Source: Sphingobacteriales bacterium | Lineage (GTDB): Bacteria > Bacteroidota > Bacteroidia > Sphingobacteriales > Sphingobacteriaceae | Length of the DNA: 64,000 nt | Assembly (NCBI GenBank): GCA_028288165.1 | Contig: JAQBOG010000003.1 | Span: 1 to 64,000 of the forward strand | Reading direction: 5' to 3' | Part shown: positions 1 to 8,834 of the stretch, in pieces | How positions within the stretch are numbered: position 1 is the stretch's first letter | How the letters are laid out: every line of letters starts with the position of its first letter | Notes under the pieces: model-generated | Seen by the model: only the letters and a program-made list of their open reading frames with translations | Told to the model about the DNA's origin: nothing | Database searches by the model: none | Made by a program: the position numbers and the translations under genes

Positions 1-351
1 AATTACACTGGTAAATTTTTAAGCGGAAAAGTTTTTGATACAAGTGTTAAAGCGATCGCAGAAAAAGAAGGGACATACAATCCACAACGCCCTTACGAAC
101 CAATGAAAATGCCTGTAGGTATGGGAGGTGCGATTCCAGGCTTTGATGAAGGAGTTACATTGTTATCCAAAGGTGGCAAAGCAACATTGATCATTCCGTC
201 TAAATTGGGCTATGGAGAGCAAGGTAATCAAGGAATTCCGCCTTTTACTCCTTTGGTTTTTGAAATCGAAATGGTAAACGTTATTAAAGGTAAACCAGGT
301 GCTGCACCGGCAATGCCAATGATGGCTCCGGGTGCACCACAACCGAGATAA
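1..351 (+). CDS. FKBP-type peptidyl-prolyl cis-trans isomerase, 5'-truncated by window edge
   Basis: Frame 1 is open from the first base to the stop at 349-351, giving the last 116 residues of an FKBP-fold prolyl isomerase, which speeds proline isomerisation during protein folding. Visible family motifs are YTGKFLSGKVFDTS near the visible start, then GAIPGFDEG, LGYGEQG and IPPFTPLVFEIEMVNV, which follow the usual FKBP order. The tail after residue 100 is rich in Pro, Met and Ala (GAAPAMPMMAPGAP) and probably disordered. The N-terminus lies outside the window, so a signal peptide or a second domain cannot be judged. A strong terminator follows 27 bases after the stop. Confidence 0.9.
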   Translation, partial: NYTGKFLSGKVFDTSVKAIAEKEGTYNPQRPYEPMKMPVGMGGAIPGFDEGVTLLSKGGKATLIIPSKLGYGEQGNQGIPPFTPLVFEIEMVNVIKGKPGAAPAMPMMAPGAPQPR

Positions 352-377
352 GCTCAAGTATATTTTTATAAGTATCA

Positions 378-410
378 AAAGCCTTCAGGATTGATCCTGA
401 AGGCTTTTTT
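378..410 (+). terminator. Rho-independent terminator after the FKBP gene
   Basis: A perfect inverted repeat AAAGCCTTCAGGA / TCCTGAAGGCTTT with a TTGA loop ends in a run of six T. It lies between the FKBP stop and the tatD start. Confidence 0.9.
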
Positions 411-425
411 GTGTATTTTTGCGCC

Positions 426-1214
426 ATGGTATTAACAGATACGCATACTCATTTATATTACGAAAAAGATCCAGATGCCCGCTGTGAATTAATGCAGAGA
501 TGTTTTTCTAATCAAATTGAAAGGTTATTCCTGCCAAATGTAAGTTCCAGATCAATCGATTTGGTTTTCGATTTAACTGATGCTTTTCCCGAAAATTGTT
601 TCCCCATGTTGGGCCTTCATCCTTGTGATGTAAAGCAAGAAGCTGAAAACGATTTAAATAACTTTAGGCACGAGCTCGATATGATATACAGTTATCTAGG
701 TCAGCGTAAAATATATGCAATTGGAGAGATTGGACTTGATCTATATTGGGACAAAACTACTTTGGAAATTCAAAAGGAAGCTTTTAGAATTCAAATTGCT
801 TGGGCAAAAACGCTTAATTTGCCGATTGTAATTCATTGCCGCGAAGCTTTTGATGAGATATATGGGATACTCTTAGAGGAGAAGGATGCCAAATTAAGAG
901 GGATATTCCACTGCTTTTCTGGCAACCTTGATCAGGCCCAAAAAATTATTGATTTAGGATTTTATTTGGGTATTGGAGGAGTAGTAACCTACAAAAATGC
1001 AGGATTGGATAAGGTAGTAGCCGAACTTGGCCTTGAAAGCCTGGTATTGGAAACGGATTCACCCTATTTAACGCCTGTTCCGTTTCGTGGTAAGCAAAAT
1101 GAAAGTAGCTATTTAGTATATATTGCCCAAAAGGTAGCTGATCTGCATCACACAACCATTGAGGAAGTTGCTCGTATTACAACTGATAATTCGAGGGTAA
1201 TTTTTAATATATAA
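426..1214 (+). CDS. tatD: TatD family metal-dependent hydrolase (DNase)
   Basis: The 262-residue product matches TatD-type amidohydrolase-fold nucleases, metal-dependent cytosolic enzymes linked to DNA 3'-end processing. Metal-ligand motifs appear in order: DTHTHL near the N-terminus, GEIGLD around residue 100, IVIHCREAFDE around 137, FHCFSG around 165 and LETDSPYL around 215. Length is normal for the family. I chose the ATG at 426 over an upstream in-frame GTG at 411 because 411 abuts the T-run of the preceding terminator. The asparaginase gene follows in the same direction after 110 bases, with a promoter-like element between, so the two may be separately transcribed. Confidence 0.93.
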   Translation: MVLTDTHTHLYYEKDPDARCELMQRCFSNQIERLFLPNVSSRSIDLVFDLTDAFPENCFPMLGLHPCDVKQEAENDLNNFRHELDMIYSYLGQRKIYAIGEIGLDLYWDKTTLEIQKEAFRIQIAWAKTLNLPIVIHCREAFDEIYGILLEEKDAKLRGIFHCFSGNLDQAQKIIDLGFYLGIGGVVTYKNAGLDKVVAELGLESLVLETDSPYLTPVPFRGKQNESSYLVYIAQKVADLHHTTIEEVARITTDNSRVIFNI

Positions 1215-1287
1215 ATAGCTTCTTCACACAATGTGGATATAGCTCTTTAAAAATAAACAGAAAACATCTTTTTAACAGATGAGATTT

Positions 1288-1295
1288 TAACTTTG
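1288..1295 (+). promoter_or_regulatory. Bacteroidota-type -7 element candidate before ansA
   Basis: TAACTTTG matches the TAnnTTTG -7 consensus of Bacteroidota and lies 29 bases before the ansA ATG. I see no clear TTG -33 partner, so the call rests on one element only. Confidence 0.4.
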
Positions 1296-1324
1296 CTACT
1301 TAACCACTATTTCTTAGAATTGTA

Positions 1325-2347
1325 ATGATCAATGTATTAATAATTTACACCGGTGGTACAATAGGGATGATCACAGACCCTGAAACGGGGGCACTTGTTC
1401 CTTTCAATTTTGAACAAATTACAGATAATGTTCCGGAATTAAAACGCCTTCAATATAAGTTAACGGTGCACTCATTTGATCCGTTGATCGATTCGTCAAA
1501 CATGGATCCAGAAATTTGGATTGAACTTGCACAACTCATTGAACGTGATTATGATAAGTTTGATGGCTTTGTAATTTTACATGGCTCTGATACCATGGCT
1601 TTCACAGCATCTGCCTTAAGCTTTATGTTAGAAGGATTAAGTAAACCCGTGATATTAACCGGATCACAATTGCCGATAAATGGTATCCGCACGGATGCGA
1701 AAGAGAACCTGATAACTGCTTTAGAAATTGCAGCGGAAAAAAGAAAAGGTAAAGCCAGAGTGCCAGAAGTTTGTATTTATTTCGATTATAAATTATTTCG
1801 CGGTAACCGATCTTTTAAATATAACTCCGCTAAGTTCGAGGCGTTTAGATCTCCTAATTACCCTGTTTTAGCTGAAGCTGGGGTATATTTAAAATTTTAT
1901 AGGAACGATATTCTAAAGCCAATTGAAGGTGATCCTTTGATTGTTCATACCAATTTAGATAGTGCTATTGGTGTTTTGAAGCTTTTCCCCGGAATTACAC
2001 CACCAGTTGTAAAAGCCGCATTAACGGCTGAGTGCAAGGCAGTAATTATGGAAACATTCGGATCTGGCAACACATCAACCCAAGAGTGGTTCCTTGACTT
2101 ACTGAAACAGGCAATTGCAGATGGGAAACTGATATTAGATATTTCACAGTGTAAAGTTGGTACTGTTGAATTAGGCGTTTATGAAACAAGTAAACAACTT
2201 AAAGAAATGGGTGTTGTAAGCGGGTACGATATGACGTTTGAGACTGCTGTTACCAAAACGATGTATTTACTTGGCTCGGGGAGGAGCAATTTAGAAATTG
2301 CTGAACTTTTAGAAACTGATTTAAGAGGTGAGCTAACTAAGAGTTAA
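1325..2347 (+). CDS. ansA: Type I L-asparaginase
   Basis: 340 residues matching cytosolic type I asparaginases, which hydrolyse asparagine to aspartate and ammonia. The N-terminal IYTGGTIGM carries the nucleophilic threonine. The second catalytic segment LHGSDTMAFTASAL, around residue 85, holds the Thr-Asp pair, and RTDAKENL around 120 holds the catalytic lysine. There is no signal peptide, which fits the cytosolic type I rather than the periplasmic type II enzyme. The start is the ATG directly after a -7-like promoter. A cupin gene follows after 9 bases and is probably co-transcribed. Confidence 0.93.
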   Translation: MINVLIIYTGGTIGMITDPETGALVPFNFEQITDNVPELKRLQYKLTVHSFDPLIDSSNMDPEIWIELAQLIERDYDKFDGFVILHGSDTMAFTASALSFMLEGLSKPVILTGSQLPINGIRTDAKENLITALEIAAEKRKGKARVPEVCIYFDYKLFRGNRSFKYNSAKFEAFRSPNYPVLAEAGVYLKFYRNDILKPIEGDPLIVHTNLDSAIGVLKLFPGITPPVVKAALTAECKAVIMETFGSGNTSTQEWFLDLLKQAIADGKLILDISQCKVGTVELGVYETSKQLKEMGVVSGYDMTFETAVTKTMYLLGSGRSNLEIAELLETDLRGELTKS

Positions 2348-2356
2348 CAAAAAATA

Positions 2357-2698
2357 ATGTATCATCCTTTCAGCCAAGCGTTTATAGATCATAATTCATT
2401 GCCATCTAAAGAAGTTGCTGATGGTGTAACCCGGCAAATTCTTGGTTACGATGCTAATATAATGACGGTTAAAGTTGCTTTTAAAAAGGAGGCAGTAGGC
2501 AAACTTCATCATCATCCACATACTCAAACCAGTTACATTATATCAGGAAGTTTTGAAGTAATAATAAATGGTGAAAGCCAAACATTAACTGACGAAGATT
2601 GCTTTTATGTGGCATCTAATTTAACACATGGTGTTGTCTGCCTGGAAGAAGGAGTCTTGATTGATAGTTTTACTCCCTGCCGGGAAGACTTTTTGTAA
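2357..2698 (+). CDS. Small cupin-domain protein
   Basis: A 113-residue single-domain cupin (beta-barrel fold). Metal-binding cupin motif 1 is visible as HHHPHTQTSYIISGSFEV around residues 50-67, and motif 2 as the LTHGVV histidine near residue 92. Such small cupins bind sugars or small acids or act as isomerases or dioxygenases; the substrate cannot be read from the sequence. It starts 9 bases after ansA and ends 16 bases before the glycosyltransferase, so it may sit in one operon with both. No signal peptide is seen. Confidence 0.8.
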   Translation: MYHPFSQAFIDHNSLPSKEVADGVTRQILGYDANIMTVKVAFKKEAVGKLHHHPHTQTSYIISGSFEVIINGESQTLTDEDCFYVASNLTHGVVCLEEGVLIDSFTPCREDFL

Positions 2699-2714
2699 TT
2701 GACCATCATTATTT

Positions 2715-4364
2715 ATGATTATACCTAAATCTTATCCTAAATATCTACCCGAACTACTAATTGTATTAATAGGTTCCATATTGTTTATTCCATTCATCGG
2801 TAAAGTTCATTTGTTTGATTGGGATGAGATCAATTTTGCGGAAGCTGCTCGTGAAATGCTTATTACCAAAAAATATAGCAGTGTCCAGATTGATTACCTG
2901 CCCTTCTGGGAGAAGCCACCTTTATTTATTTGGCTGCAAGCAATTTCGATGAAATTTTTTGGAGTTAATGAATTTGCTGCCAGGCTGCCTAATGCCCTTT
3001 GCGGGATACTAACTTTACTTTGCCTCTATCGAGCGGGAAAAAGGATATTCAATGAACAGTTCGGGGTGCTATGGGTTGTTATTTACTGCGGCACATTCTT
3101 AACTTTCCTGTACTTCAAGTCTGGCATTATTGATCCTGTTTTTAACTTACTTATTTTTTTAAGTGTCTACTACTTATCATTTACTAGCTTAAGAAGTTTC
3201 ACTAAACGGAATCAGTACCTTATTATTAGTGGTGTTTTTTTAGGTTTAGCGATCCTTACAAAAGGCCCGGTAGCGCTTTTGGTGTTAATTTTATGCGCTC
3301 TTGTCATTCTTATCCTTTCAAAATTTAAAGCCTACCTGTCTTTTAAAGAGCTTTTATTATTTGCCTTAATTGTTTTCCTTGTCGGGATGTCATGGTTTGG
3401 GATAGAGATATATCATAACGGCTTTTGGTTCATTAATACGTTCATTACTTATCAAATTCGGCTTTTACAAACTCAGGATGCTGGTCATGGTGGTCCATTT
3501 TTTTATCATTGGATCGTCCTTTTAATTGGTTGTTTCCCTGCTTCTATTTTTGCAATCAAAGGCATCGCGTCCAAACAAAACGGAACAGAAGAGCAAGTTA
3601 ATTTCCGGAAATGGATGCTGGTTTTGTTTTGGGTAGTTTTGATTTTATTCTCATTGGTTAAAACGAAGATTGTACATTATTCTTCACTTTGCTATTTTCC
3701 ACTAACATTTTTAGCGGCATATGCTATCCATTATATGCTCAAAGGATATACTCATTGGAAGAGAATTTATTCTATTGGAATTATCTTCTTCGGTGTAATT
3801 GTTAGTTCTGCTTTGATCGCTCTCCCTTATTTAATGATGATTAAGGAAAAGTTTATTCCATTAATCAAAGATCCATTCGCGGTAGCAAACTTGCAGGCAA
3901 AAGTTTCATGGAGCTTTTTAGACAGCATCGGGGGACTTATTTTACTGGCTGGAATACTTATTACTTTCGTGTTTGTAAAGCAAAAGAAGATCGAAATGGC
4001 TGTATTTACGCTTTTTGCTTCTGTTACTATTACCATGTATATCGCATCCGCTTTGCTGGTTCCTAAAATTGAACCTATCTCACAGGGCGCTGTAATCCGT
4101 TTTTATGAAAGTAAAAAAAATGAAGATTGTTATATTCAGGTAATGGGTTTTAAAAGTTATGCCCATTACTTTTATGCGGATAAAAAACCAGTAACCAATC
4201 CGACCTCCCGGGATGTGAATTGGCTGCTAAATGGGAAAAATGATAAAGTAGTATATTTTGTAACAAAAATACAATATACAGACAAGCTTGAACAGCTTTC
4301 CAGATATCAAAAAATCGGCGAAGAAAACGGGTTTGTATTCTTTAAACGCGAGGTTTATAAATAG
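2715..4364 (+). CDS. GT39/ArnT-like membrane glycosyltransferase
   Basis: 549 residues with about ten hydrophobic segments. The first loop contains DWDEINFAEAAREML, the acidic motif typical of polyprenyl-phosphate-dependent GT39/GT83 enzymes (ArnT, protein mannosyltransferases), and WEKPPLFIWLQ follows. These enzymes move a sugar from a lipid-phosphate carrier to lipid A, protein or another acceptor on the outer face of the inner membrane. The C-terminal 130 residues form a soluble periplasmic-type domain. The gene end overlaps by 23 bases the convergent GT2 gene, which could make the polyprenyl-phosphate sugar this enzyme would use. Confidence 0.85.
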   Translation: MIIPKSYPKYLPELLIVLIGSILFIPFIGKVHLFDWDEINFAEAAREMLITKKYSSVQIDYLPFWEKPPLFIWLQAISMKFFGVNEFAARLPNALCGILTLLCLYRAGKRIFNEQFGVLWVVIYCGTFLTFLYFKSGIIDPVFNLLIFLSVYYLSFTSLRSFTKRNQYLIISGVFLGLAILTKGPVALLVLILCALVILILSKFKAYLSFKELLLFALIVFLVGMSWFGIEIYHNGFWFINTFITYQIRLLQTQDAGHGGPFFYHWIVLLIGCFPASIFAIKGIASKQNGTEEQVNFRKWMLVLFWVVLILFSLVKTKIVHYSSLCYFPLTFLAAYAIHYMLKGYTHWKRIYSIGIIFFGVIVSSALIALPYLMMIKEKFIPLIKDPFAVANLQAKVSWSFLDSIGGLILLAGILITFVFVKQKKIEMAVFTLFASVTITMYIASALLVPKIEPISQGAVIRFYESKKNEDCYIQVMGFKSYAHYFYADKKPVTNPTSRDVNWLLNGKNDKVVYFVTKIQYTDKLEQLSRYQKIGEENGFVFFKREVYK

Positions 4365-5091
4365 TAATATTTGCCAAACCTAGCTTTTGAAAAAAATATC
4401 CGATAGAAACACGCAAAACCCCAAAGCCGTATTCCATACTTCTTTTAAAATTAATAGATGATGCATCTGGGAAATATTTTGTTGGGCAGGTAATTTCTGC
4501 CACATCGTAACCTGCATAACATATTTGGGCAATCATTTCGTTATCAAACACAAAGTCATTTGAGTTGATTGAGTAGTTTATTTTTTGTAGAACTTCTTTG
4601 CTGAAGGCACGATAACCAGTATGGTATTCAGAAAGTTTCTGATTCATTAGCAAATTCTGTGTAAAGGTCAAAAACCGGTTGGCAATATATTTATATAACG
4701 GCATTCCTCCTTTTAAAGCTCCTCTGCCTAAAATTCTTGAGCCCATTACTACTCCATACAAGTCATTGGCAATGATGCTGGCCATGGCATAAATGAGTTT
4801 CGGCGTGTATTGATAATCTGGATGAAGCATAATCACAACATCTGCATTCAGTTCTAACGCTTTGTTGTAACACGACTTTTGATTACCACCATATCCAGAA
4901 TTTTTTTCATGACGGATGATATGTTTTATACCAAGCTCTTTTGCTACGGTAACAGTTTCGTCTTTGCTCGCATCATCTACTAAAATGACTTCGTCTACTA
5001 TTTCGAATGGAATTTCGTCATAAGTTACTTTTAAGGTATTTGCGGCATTATAGGCAGGCATTACAACAACTATCTTCTTATTAAAAAGCAT
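4342..5091 (-). CDS. GT2 family glycosyltransferase (DPM1-like)
   Basis: 249 residues with a GT-A fold. VVMPAYNAANTL and EVILVDDASKDETV are the nucleotide-binding start, MLHPDYQYTP supplies the DxD-equivalent, and GSRILGRGALKGGMPLYKY plus YHTGYRAFS match dolichol/polyprenyl-phosphate mannose or glucose synthases. No C-terminal membrane helices are present, unlike many bacterial members. It faces the GT39-like gene and overlaps its 3' end by 23 bases. The pairing suggests it supplies the lipid-linked sugar donor, but this is inference. Confidence 0.87.
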   Translation of the reverse strand: MLFNKKIVVVMPAYNAANTLKVTYDEIPFEIVDEVILVDDASKDETVTVAKELGIKHIIRHEKNSGYGGNQKSCYNKALELNADVVIMLHPDYQYTPKLIYAMASIIANDLYGVVMGSRILGRGALKGGMPLYKYIANRFLTFTQNLLMNQKLSEYHTGYRAFSKEVLQKINYSINSNDFVFDNEMIAQICYAGYDVAEITCPTKYFPDASSINFKRSMEYGFGVLRVSIGYFFQKLGLANITIYKPRV

Positions 5092-5285
5092 GGATCACAG
5101 CAAAAATTGAGTATGGAGAATATTACGAACCAAAGGTAAATGCATTTTATTGTTTTAAAATCATTTTAGTACAGAAAATTACACTAGAGTCAGATTTGGC
5201 TGTAACATGTGCCTCATTCAAAAATCAAACCTTTCAAAAGTAAAATCAATTAGAAACCACACACACATTAAACCGCCAACAGTTT

Positions 5286-6527
5286 ATGCCTAAAACGAAC
5301 TATTCTCCTATTATAATTTTCGCCCTATTTTATCTAATAATTGATAGCTATGTAGTTAGCGGTATAAAAGTGCTTTTCCTAACCATAACAACAGAAAGTC
5401 AATTAGTTGTATATTTTTGGTGGGTCTTTTCGTTAAGTGTATTATTTTACTTTACCAAGGTATTTTCTAAAGCACTTTCAGATAGAAAAATGAATTCTTC
5501 CTTTCAGCTAGCTTTGAATATTTTCCTGGCGTTGCTGTTTAGTAAGCTTGTATTTATCGCTTTCTTATTCACAGAGGATGTTTATCGGGCTATTTTATAC
5601 TTCTCAAAATCTATTTTTCATCACCATATGTTGTTCCCTATGCGATCAATTTGGTTCAGCAGTTTGGGGTTTTTAACATCTTTATCCTCTTGCTTTGTTT
5701 TCATATTTGGTATAACCTCCGGTAAGTATCATTATAAGGTACACCATCAAACACTTTATTTTGATGATTTGCCGGAAGCTTTTGATGGTTTTACTATTGC
5801 CCAGATTTCTGATATTCATGCCGGAAGTTTTGACAATCCGAAAGAAGTTTTGAAGGGTATTCATCTAATCAATGCTCAAAAGCCTGATTTGTTCCTATTC
5901 ACTGGTGATTTGGTGAATAATAAGGCCTCAGAAATTGAACCTTATCTTGAATTATTTAAACAAATCAAAGCTCCTTATGGTTGCTTTTCAGTTTTAGGTA
6001 ATCATGATTATGGAGATTATATGGCATGGCCAAATCAACTTGAAAAGGACAATAATTTGAAGCTTTTGAAAACTTACCATCGAGAACTAGGATATGAATT
6101 ACTATTAGATGAACACCGTGTAATTCATAAAAATGGCCAACACATTTCGGTAGTTGGGGTCGAGAATTGGGGTCATGGCTTTGGACAAAGAGGCGATTTG
6201 GAGAAAGCCTTGAATGGTTTAAGGCAGGATGATTTTAAAGTTCTATTGTCGCATGATCCTTCTCATTGGGATGCTGAGGTAAAATCAAATCCCCTAAAAA
6301 TACATTTGACACTTTCGGGCCATACACACGGGATGCAATTCGGAATAGAAATTGGAAATTTTAAGTGGAGCCCTGTAAAGTACAGGTATCCAAATTGGGC
6401 AGGACTCGCCCATTTTAACGGTAGATATCTGTATGTGAATCGGGGATTTGGATTTCTTGGCTTTTCAGGACGAATAGGTATTTGGCCAGAAATTACAATT
6501 ATAAACTTAAAAAGGAATGATCGTTAA
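5286..6527 (+). CDS. Membrane-anchored metallophosphoesterase
   Basis: 413 residues. About four transmembrane segments occupy the first 145 residues, followed by a calcineurin-like phosphoesterase domain. All metal motifs are in order: QISDIHAGS (DxH), FTGDLVNN (GD), LGNHDYGD (GNHD), SHDPSHWD and LSGHTHGMQFG (GHxH). Proteins with this layout (YkuE/YaeI-like) cleave phosphodiester or phosphomonoester bonds at the membrane, sometimes in lipid A precursors; the substrate here is unknown. The gene stands alone, with 194 bases free on its 5' side and a convergent response regulator 9 bases after its stop. Confidence 0.9.
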   Translation: MPKTNYSPIIIFALFYLIIDSYVVSGIKVLFLTITTESQLVVYFWWVFSLSVLFYFTKVFSKALSDRKMNSSFQLALNIFLALLFSKLVFIAFLFTEDVYRAILYFSKSIFHHHMLFPMRSIWFSSLGFLTSLSSCFVFIFGITSGKYHYKVHHQTLYFDDLPEAFDGFTIAQISDIHAGSFDNPKEVLKGIHLINAQKPDLFLFTGDLVNNKASEIEPYLELFKQIKAPYGCFSVLGNHDYGDYMAWPNQLEKDNNLKLLKTYHRELGYELLLDEHRVIHKNGQHISVVGVENWGHGFGQRGDLEKALNGLRQDDFKVLLSHDPSHWDAEVKSNPLKIHLTLSGHTHGMQFGIEIGNFKWSPVKYRYPNWAGLAHFNGRYLYVNRGFGFLGFSGRIGIWPEITIINLKRNDR

Positions 6528-6536
6528 GTTTAATAA

Positions 6537-7001
6537 TTATGAAAGCAAACGTTGTCGCAACAAAAATTCTAACTGATCATTCGAAAGGGATAATTTCTCG
6601 TTCATTATTTTGGTTTCTAAGTTTTTCTGGTAAACTTCAAAAGCTCGTGCAATTGTTAAGTCAAGCTCTTCTTCATTCCAGGGTTTACTTAAGTAGTGAT
6701 ATATTTTACCTTTATTAACAGCGTCAATTACAGCATTCATATCTGCATAGCCAGTTAAAAGAATACGAATGGGATCAGGATATATCTGTAAAACTTTTTC
6801 TAAAAATTCAATGCCGGTAATATTGGGCATACGCTGGTCTGTAATGATAATTTCGATCGGTTTTTTTTCCAATATGGTCATCGCATCCTCTGCACTAAGA
6901 GCAATGTTCACATTATACTTAAACCTAAAATTCGCTTTAAATGATAACAGATTATTTTCCTCATCATCTACATAAAGTATATTTATTTTATTGTCGGCCA
7001 T
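6537..7001 (-). CDS. Single-domain response regulator with helical tail
   Basis: 154 residues: a receiver domain with the acidic pair in YVDDEENN, phospho-acceptor D55 in IIITDQRMP, the Thr in LLTGYAD and the lysine in LSKPW, then a roughly 35-residue helical tail (IARAFEVYQKNLETKI) with no output domain. The receiver is strikingly similar to the N-terminal receiver of the REC-kinase at 11689 (shared DQRMP, PDPIRILLTGY or PYPIRILLTGY, KPW), so the two are probably paralogues working in one pathway. It is divergent from the GNAT/methyltransferase/kinase run. It may relay phosphate between kinases or act through protein contacts. Confidence 0.9.
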   Translation of the reverse strand: MADNKINILYVDDEENNLLSFKANFRFKYNVNIALSAEDAMTILEKKPIEIIITDQRMPNITGIEFLEKVLQIYPDPIRILLTGYADMNAVIDAVNKGKIYHYLSKPWNEEELDLTIARAFEVYQKNLETKIMNEKLSLSNDQLEFLLRQRLLS

Positions 7002-7140
7002 GTGATGTAACTATTAAGATGAGATTTGACTATAAGGTATGATATAATAAAGTAATTGCTTCATTAAAGTTAATCTTTAATAAGGTAACTTATATACGTA
7101 AAACCTGACGAATTTGTTATAATCAAAGTAAGTATTTTTT

Positions 7141-7162
7141 TTAATAGTATCTTAATAGTATC
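7141..7162. repeat. Two perfect 11-bp tandem units in a promoter region
   Basis: TTAATAGTATC occurs twice back to back, one helical turn apart, 59 bases before the GNAT-like gene and on the other side of the response-regulator start. It could be a regulator-binding site, or simply AT-rich repetition. Confidence 0.4.
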
Positions 7163-7220
7163 TCAAGAATATAGTAAAATATGGTGATCCATTAGAGATT
7201 ACATAAAAATGTAGCCGAAC

Positions 7221-8030
7221 ATGGAAGAAAGTTTAAATAAAGACAATCCAAAAGTTAGACTAAGAGCATTTAGGGCCATTGATGATCCCGAAGCGTGTGA
7301 ACGTTTTATAGAAGGGCATACCCACGTTTTAACAAGCATTGGTGTTACTAAAGTAACATCATCTAAAAATGAATGGATGGCGAATCCGGCGGCATTTGTA
7401 TTAATTGTAGAATCTTTAGATGGTAAAAAAGTTTACGGAGGAGCCAGAATTCATGCCGCTGGAGGAACTCAGCCACTACCTATTGAAGAGGCAACAGGAT
7501 CACTAGATCCGGCGATTTACGACTTGGTTTGGAGATATGCACAAGAAGGTACCGGTGAATTATGTGGATTGTGGAATTCAAGGGAAATAGCCGGATACGG
7601 TGTTGGGAGTATATTTTTATCAAGAGCATGCGTCGCCATCGCAACACAAATCGGTTTAAAAACATTATTCGCATTATGTGCTCCATATACAGTTAATATG
7701 GGATTTAATTCTGGATACATAATCGAAACTAGTATCGGTAATGGTGGTACATTTTATTATCCCAAGCTGGATCTGATTGCAACAACCATGATTTTAAAAG
7801 ATACGGATACCTTAAGTCTGGCTATTGATGAGGAAAGAAATGCAGTTTTTTGTTTAAGACAATACTTAAATATAATAAGGACTGAAGTTCTAAGAAAAAA
7901 GGAAATAGAGATCCATTATAAAATTAAGATTCCGAACCTCGATCGATGGAATTTAAGGGAAGTAATTGCGAATTCACAAAAAAATAAAGTTAAGCAATCA
8001 ATAAATATAACAGACCTAAATCTTATGTAA
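7221..8030 (+). CDS. GNAT-like acyltransferase-fold protein (signal-synthase candidate)
   Basis: 269 residues, no signal peptide. The middle reads ELCGLWNSREIAGYGVGS followed by an amphipathic helix (FLSRACVAIATQIG) and a beta strand, resembling the acetyl-CoA pyrophosphate loop (Q/RxxGxG/A) of GNAT enzymes and the fold of acyl-amino-acid and autoinducer synthases. The C-terminal 70 residues are Lys-rich and not part of the fold. I do not recognise a named family, and the acceptor is unknown. It starts a co-directional run with a methyltransferase (34 bases on) and a 7TM sensor kinase. An enzyme that makes a small molecule for the kinase to sense is a hypothesis only. Confidence 0.5.
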   Translation: MEESLNKDNPKVRLRAFRAIDDPEACERFIEGHTHVLTSIGVTKVTSSKNEWMANPAAFVLIVESLDGKKVYGGARIHAAGGTQPLPIEEATGSLDPAIYDLVWRYAQEGTGELCGLWNSREIAGYGVGSIFLSRACVAIATQIGLKTLFALCAPYTVNMGFNSGYIIETSIGNGGTFYYPKLDLIATTMILKDTDTLSLAIDEERNAVFCLRQYLNIIRTEVLRKKEIEIHYKIKIPNLDRWNLREVIANSQKNKVKQSINITDLNLM

Positions 8031-8064
8031 GTTTATTGAATGTAATTCTACCTAACTATCATTT

Positions 8065-8829
8065 ATGTCTACGAAACATTACAATATCAAGTATCTTGAG
8101 AATACAGGTCAATTCCTGAAAAATCTAAAAGAATTTTCCTACAAACCTTTCACAACTTATCATCAAGGACTCATAGTTGATGTAGGATGCGGTACCGGCA
8201 TGGATGTAATTAATATGGCTAATCTGCTCGGCGAGCAAATAAATGTTTTGGGGATTGATCATGATCCTGTGATGATCCAAAAGGCAAATTCCTCAAAAGG
8301 GGATTTAAAAAATGTTGAATTCTCGGTTAGTGAAGTCAATTCCATCGCGTTAGCGGATGAATCTGTTACTGGTTTGCGGGCTGAAAGACTTATACAACAT
8401 TTAAAAGATCCTGAGCAAGCCGTCGCTGAAATGTATAGAGTTTTAAAAAAAGATCATCCTCTGGTTATTGTTGAAACAGATTGGGCTGGGCTTACCATTT
8501 ATAATGAACATACAGATGCCGCTAAGAAGTTAACCGACTATTTAACTGAAATAAAAATAAATAATGGTTACGCATCCAGGAAACTTACTTCATATCTTAG
8601 AGGTGCAGGATTTAATGACATTCGCATCAGTATATTTTCATTCGTATTAAAATCATTGAGCGAGGCAAATGAGTATTTGTGGCTTGAGCATATTCTGAAT
8701 GAAGCTACTGATAAAGGTTATTTATCAAAGGCAGAAAATGAGGAGTTTGTAAACTCACTAAAAACTTCTGATGAAAACGGTTATTTTGCATGCTGCTTAA
8801 ATATGGTTATAGCTAACTGCATTAAATAG
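8065..8829 (+). CDS. Class I SAM-dependent methyltransferase
   Basis: 254 residues with a Rossmann-fold methyltransferase domain. Motif I is IVDVGCGTGMD around residues 38-48, the acidic end of strand 2 is VLGIDHDP, and a motif II-like segment is followed by MYRVLKKDHPLVIVE, typical of Methyltransf_11/25 enzymes acting on small molecules (UbiE-like). The substrate is not evident. It lies 34 bases after the GNAT-like gene and 5 bases before the sensor kinase, which strongly suggests one transcript and a link to signalling. Confidence 0.88.
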   Translation: MSTKHYNIKYLENTGQFLKNLKEFSYKPFTTYHQGLIVDVGCGTGMDVINMANLLGEQINVLGIDHDPVMIQKANSSKGDLKNVEFSVSEVNSIALADESVTGLRAERLIQHLKDPEQAVAEMYRVLKKDHPLVIVETDWAGLTIYNEHTDAAKKLTDYLTEIKINNGYASRKLTSYLRGAGFNDIRISIFSFVLKSLSEANEYLWLEHILNEATDKGYLSKAENEEFVNSLKTSDENGYFACCLNMVIANCIK

Positions 8830-8834
8830 AAAAT

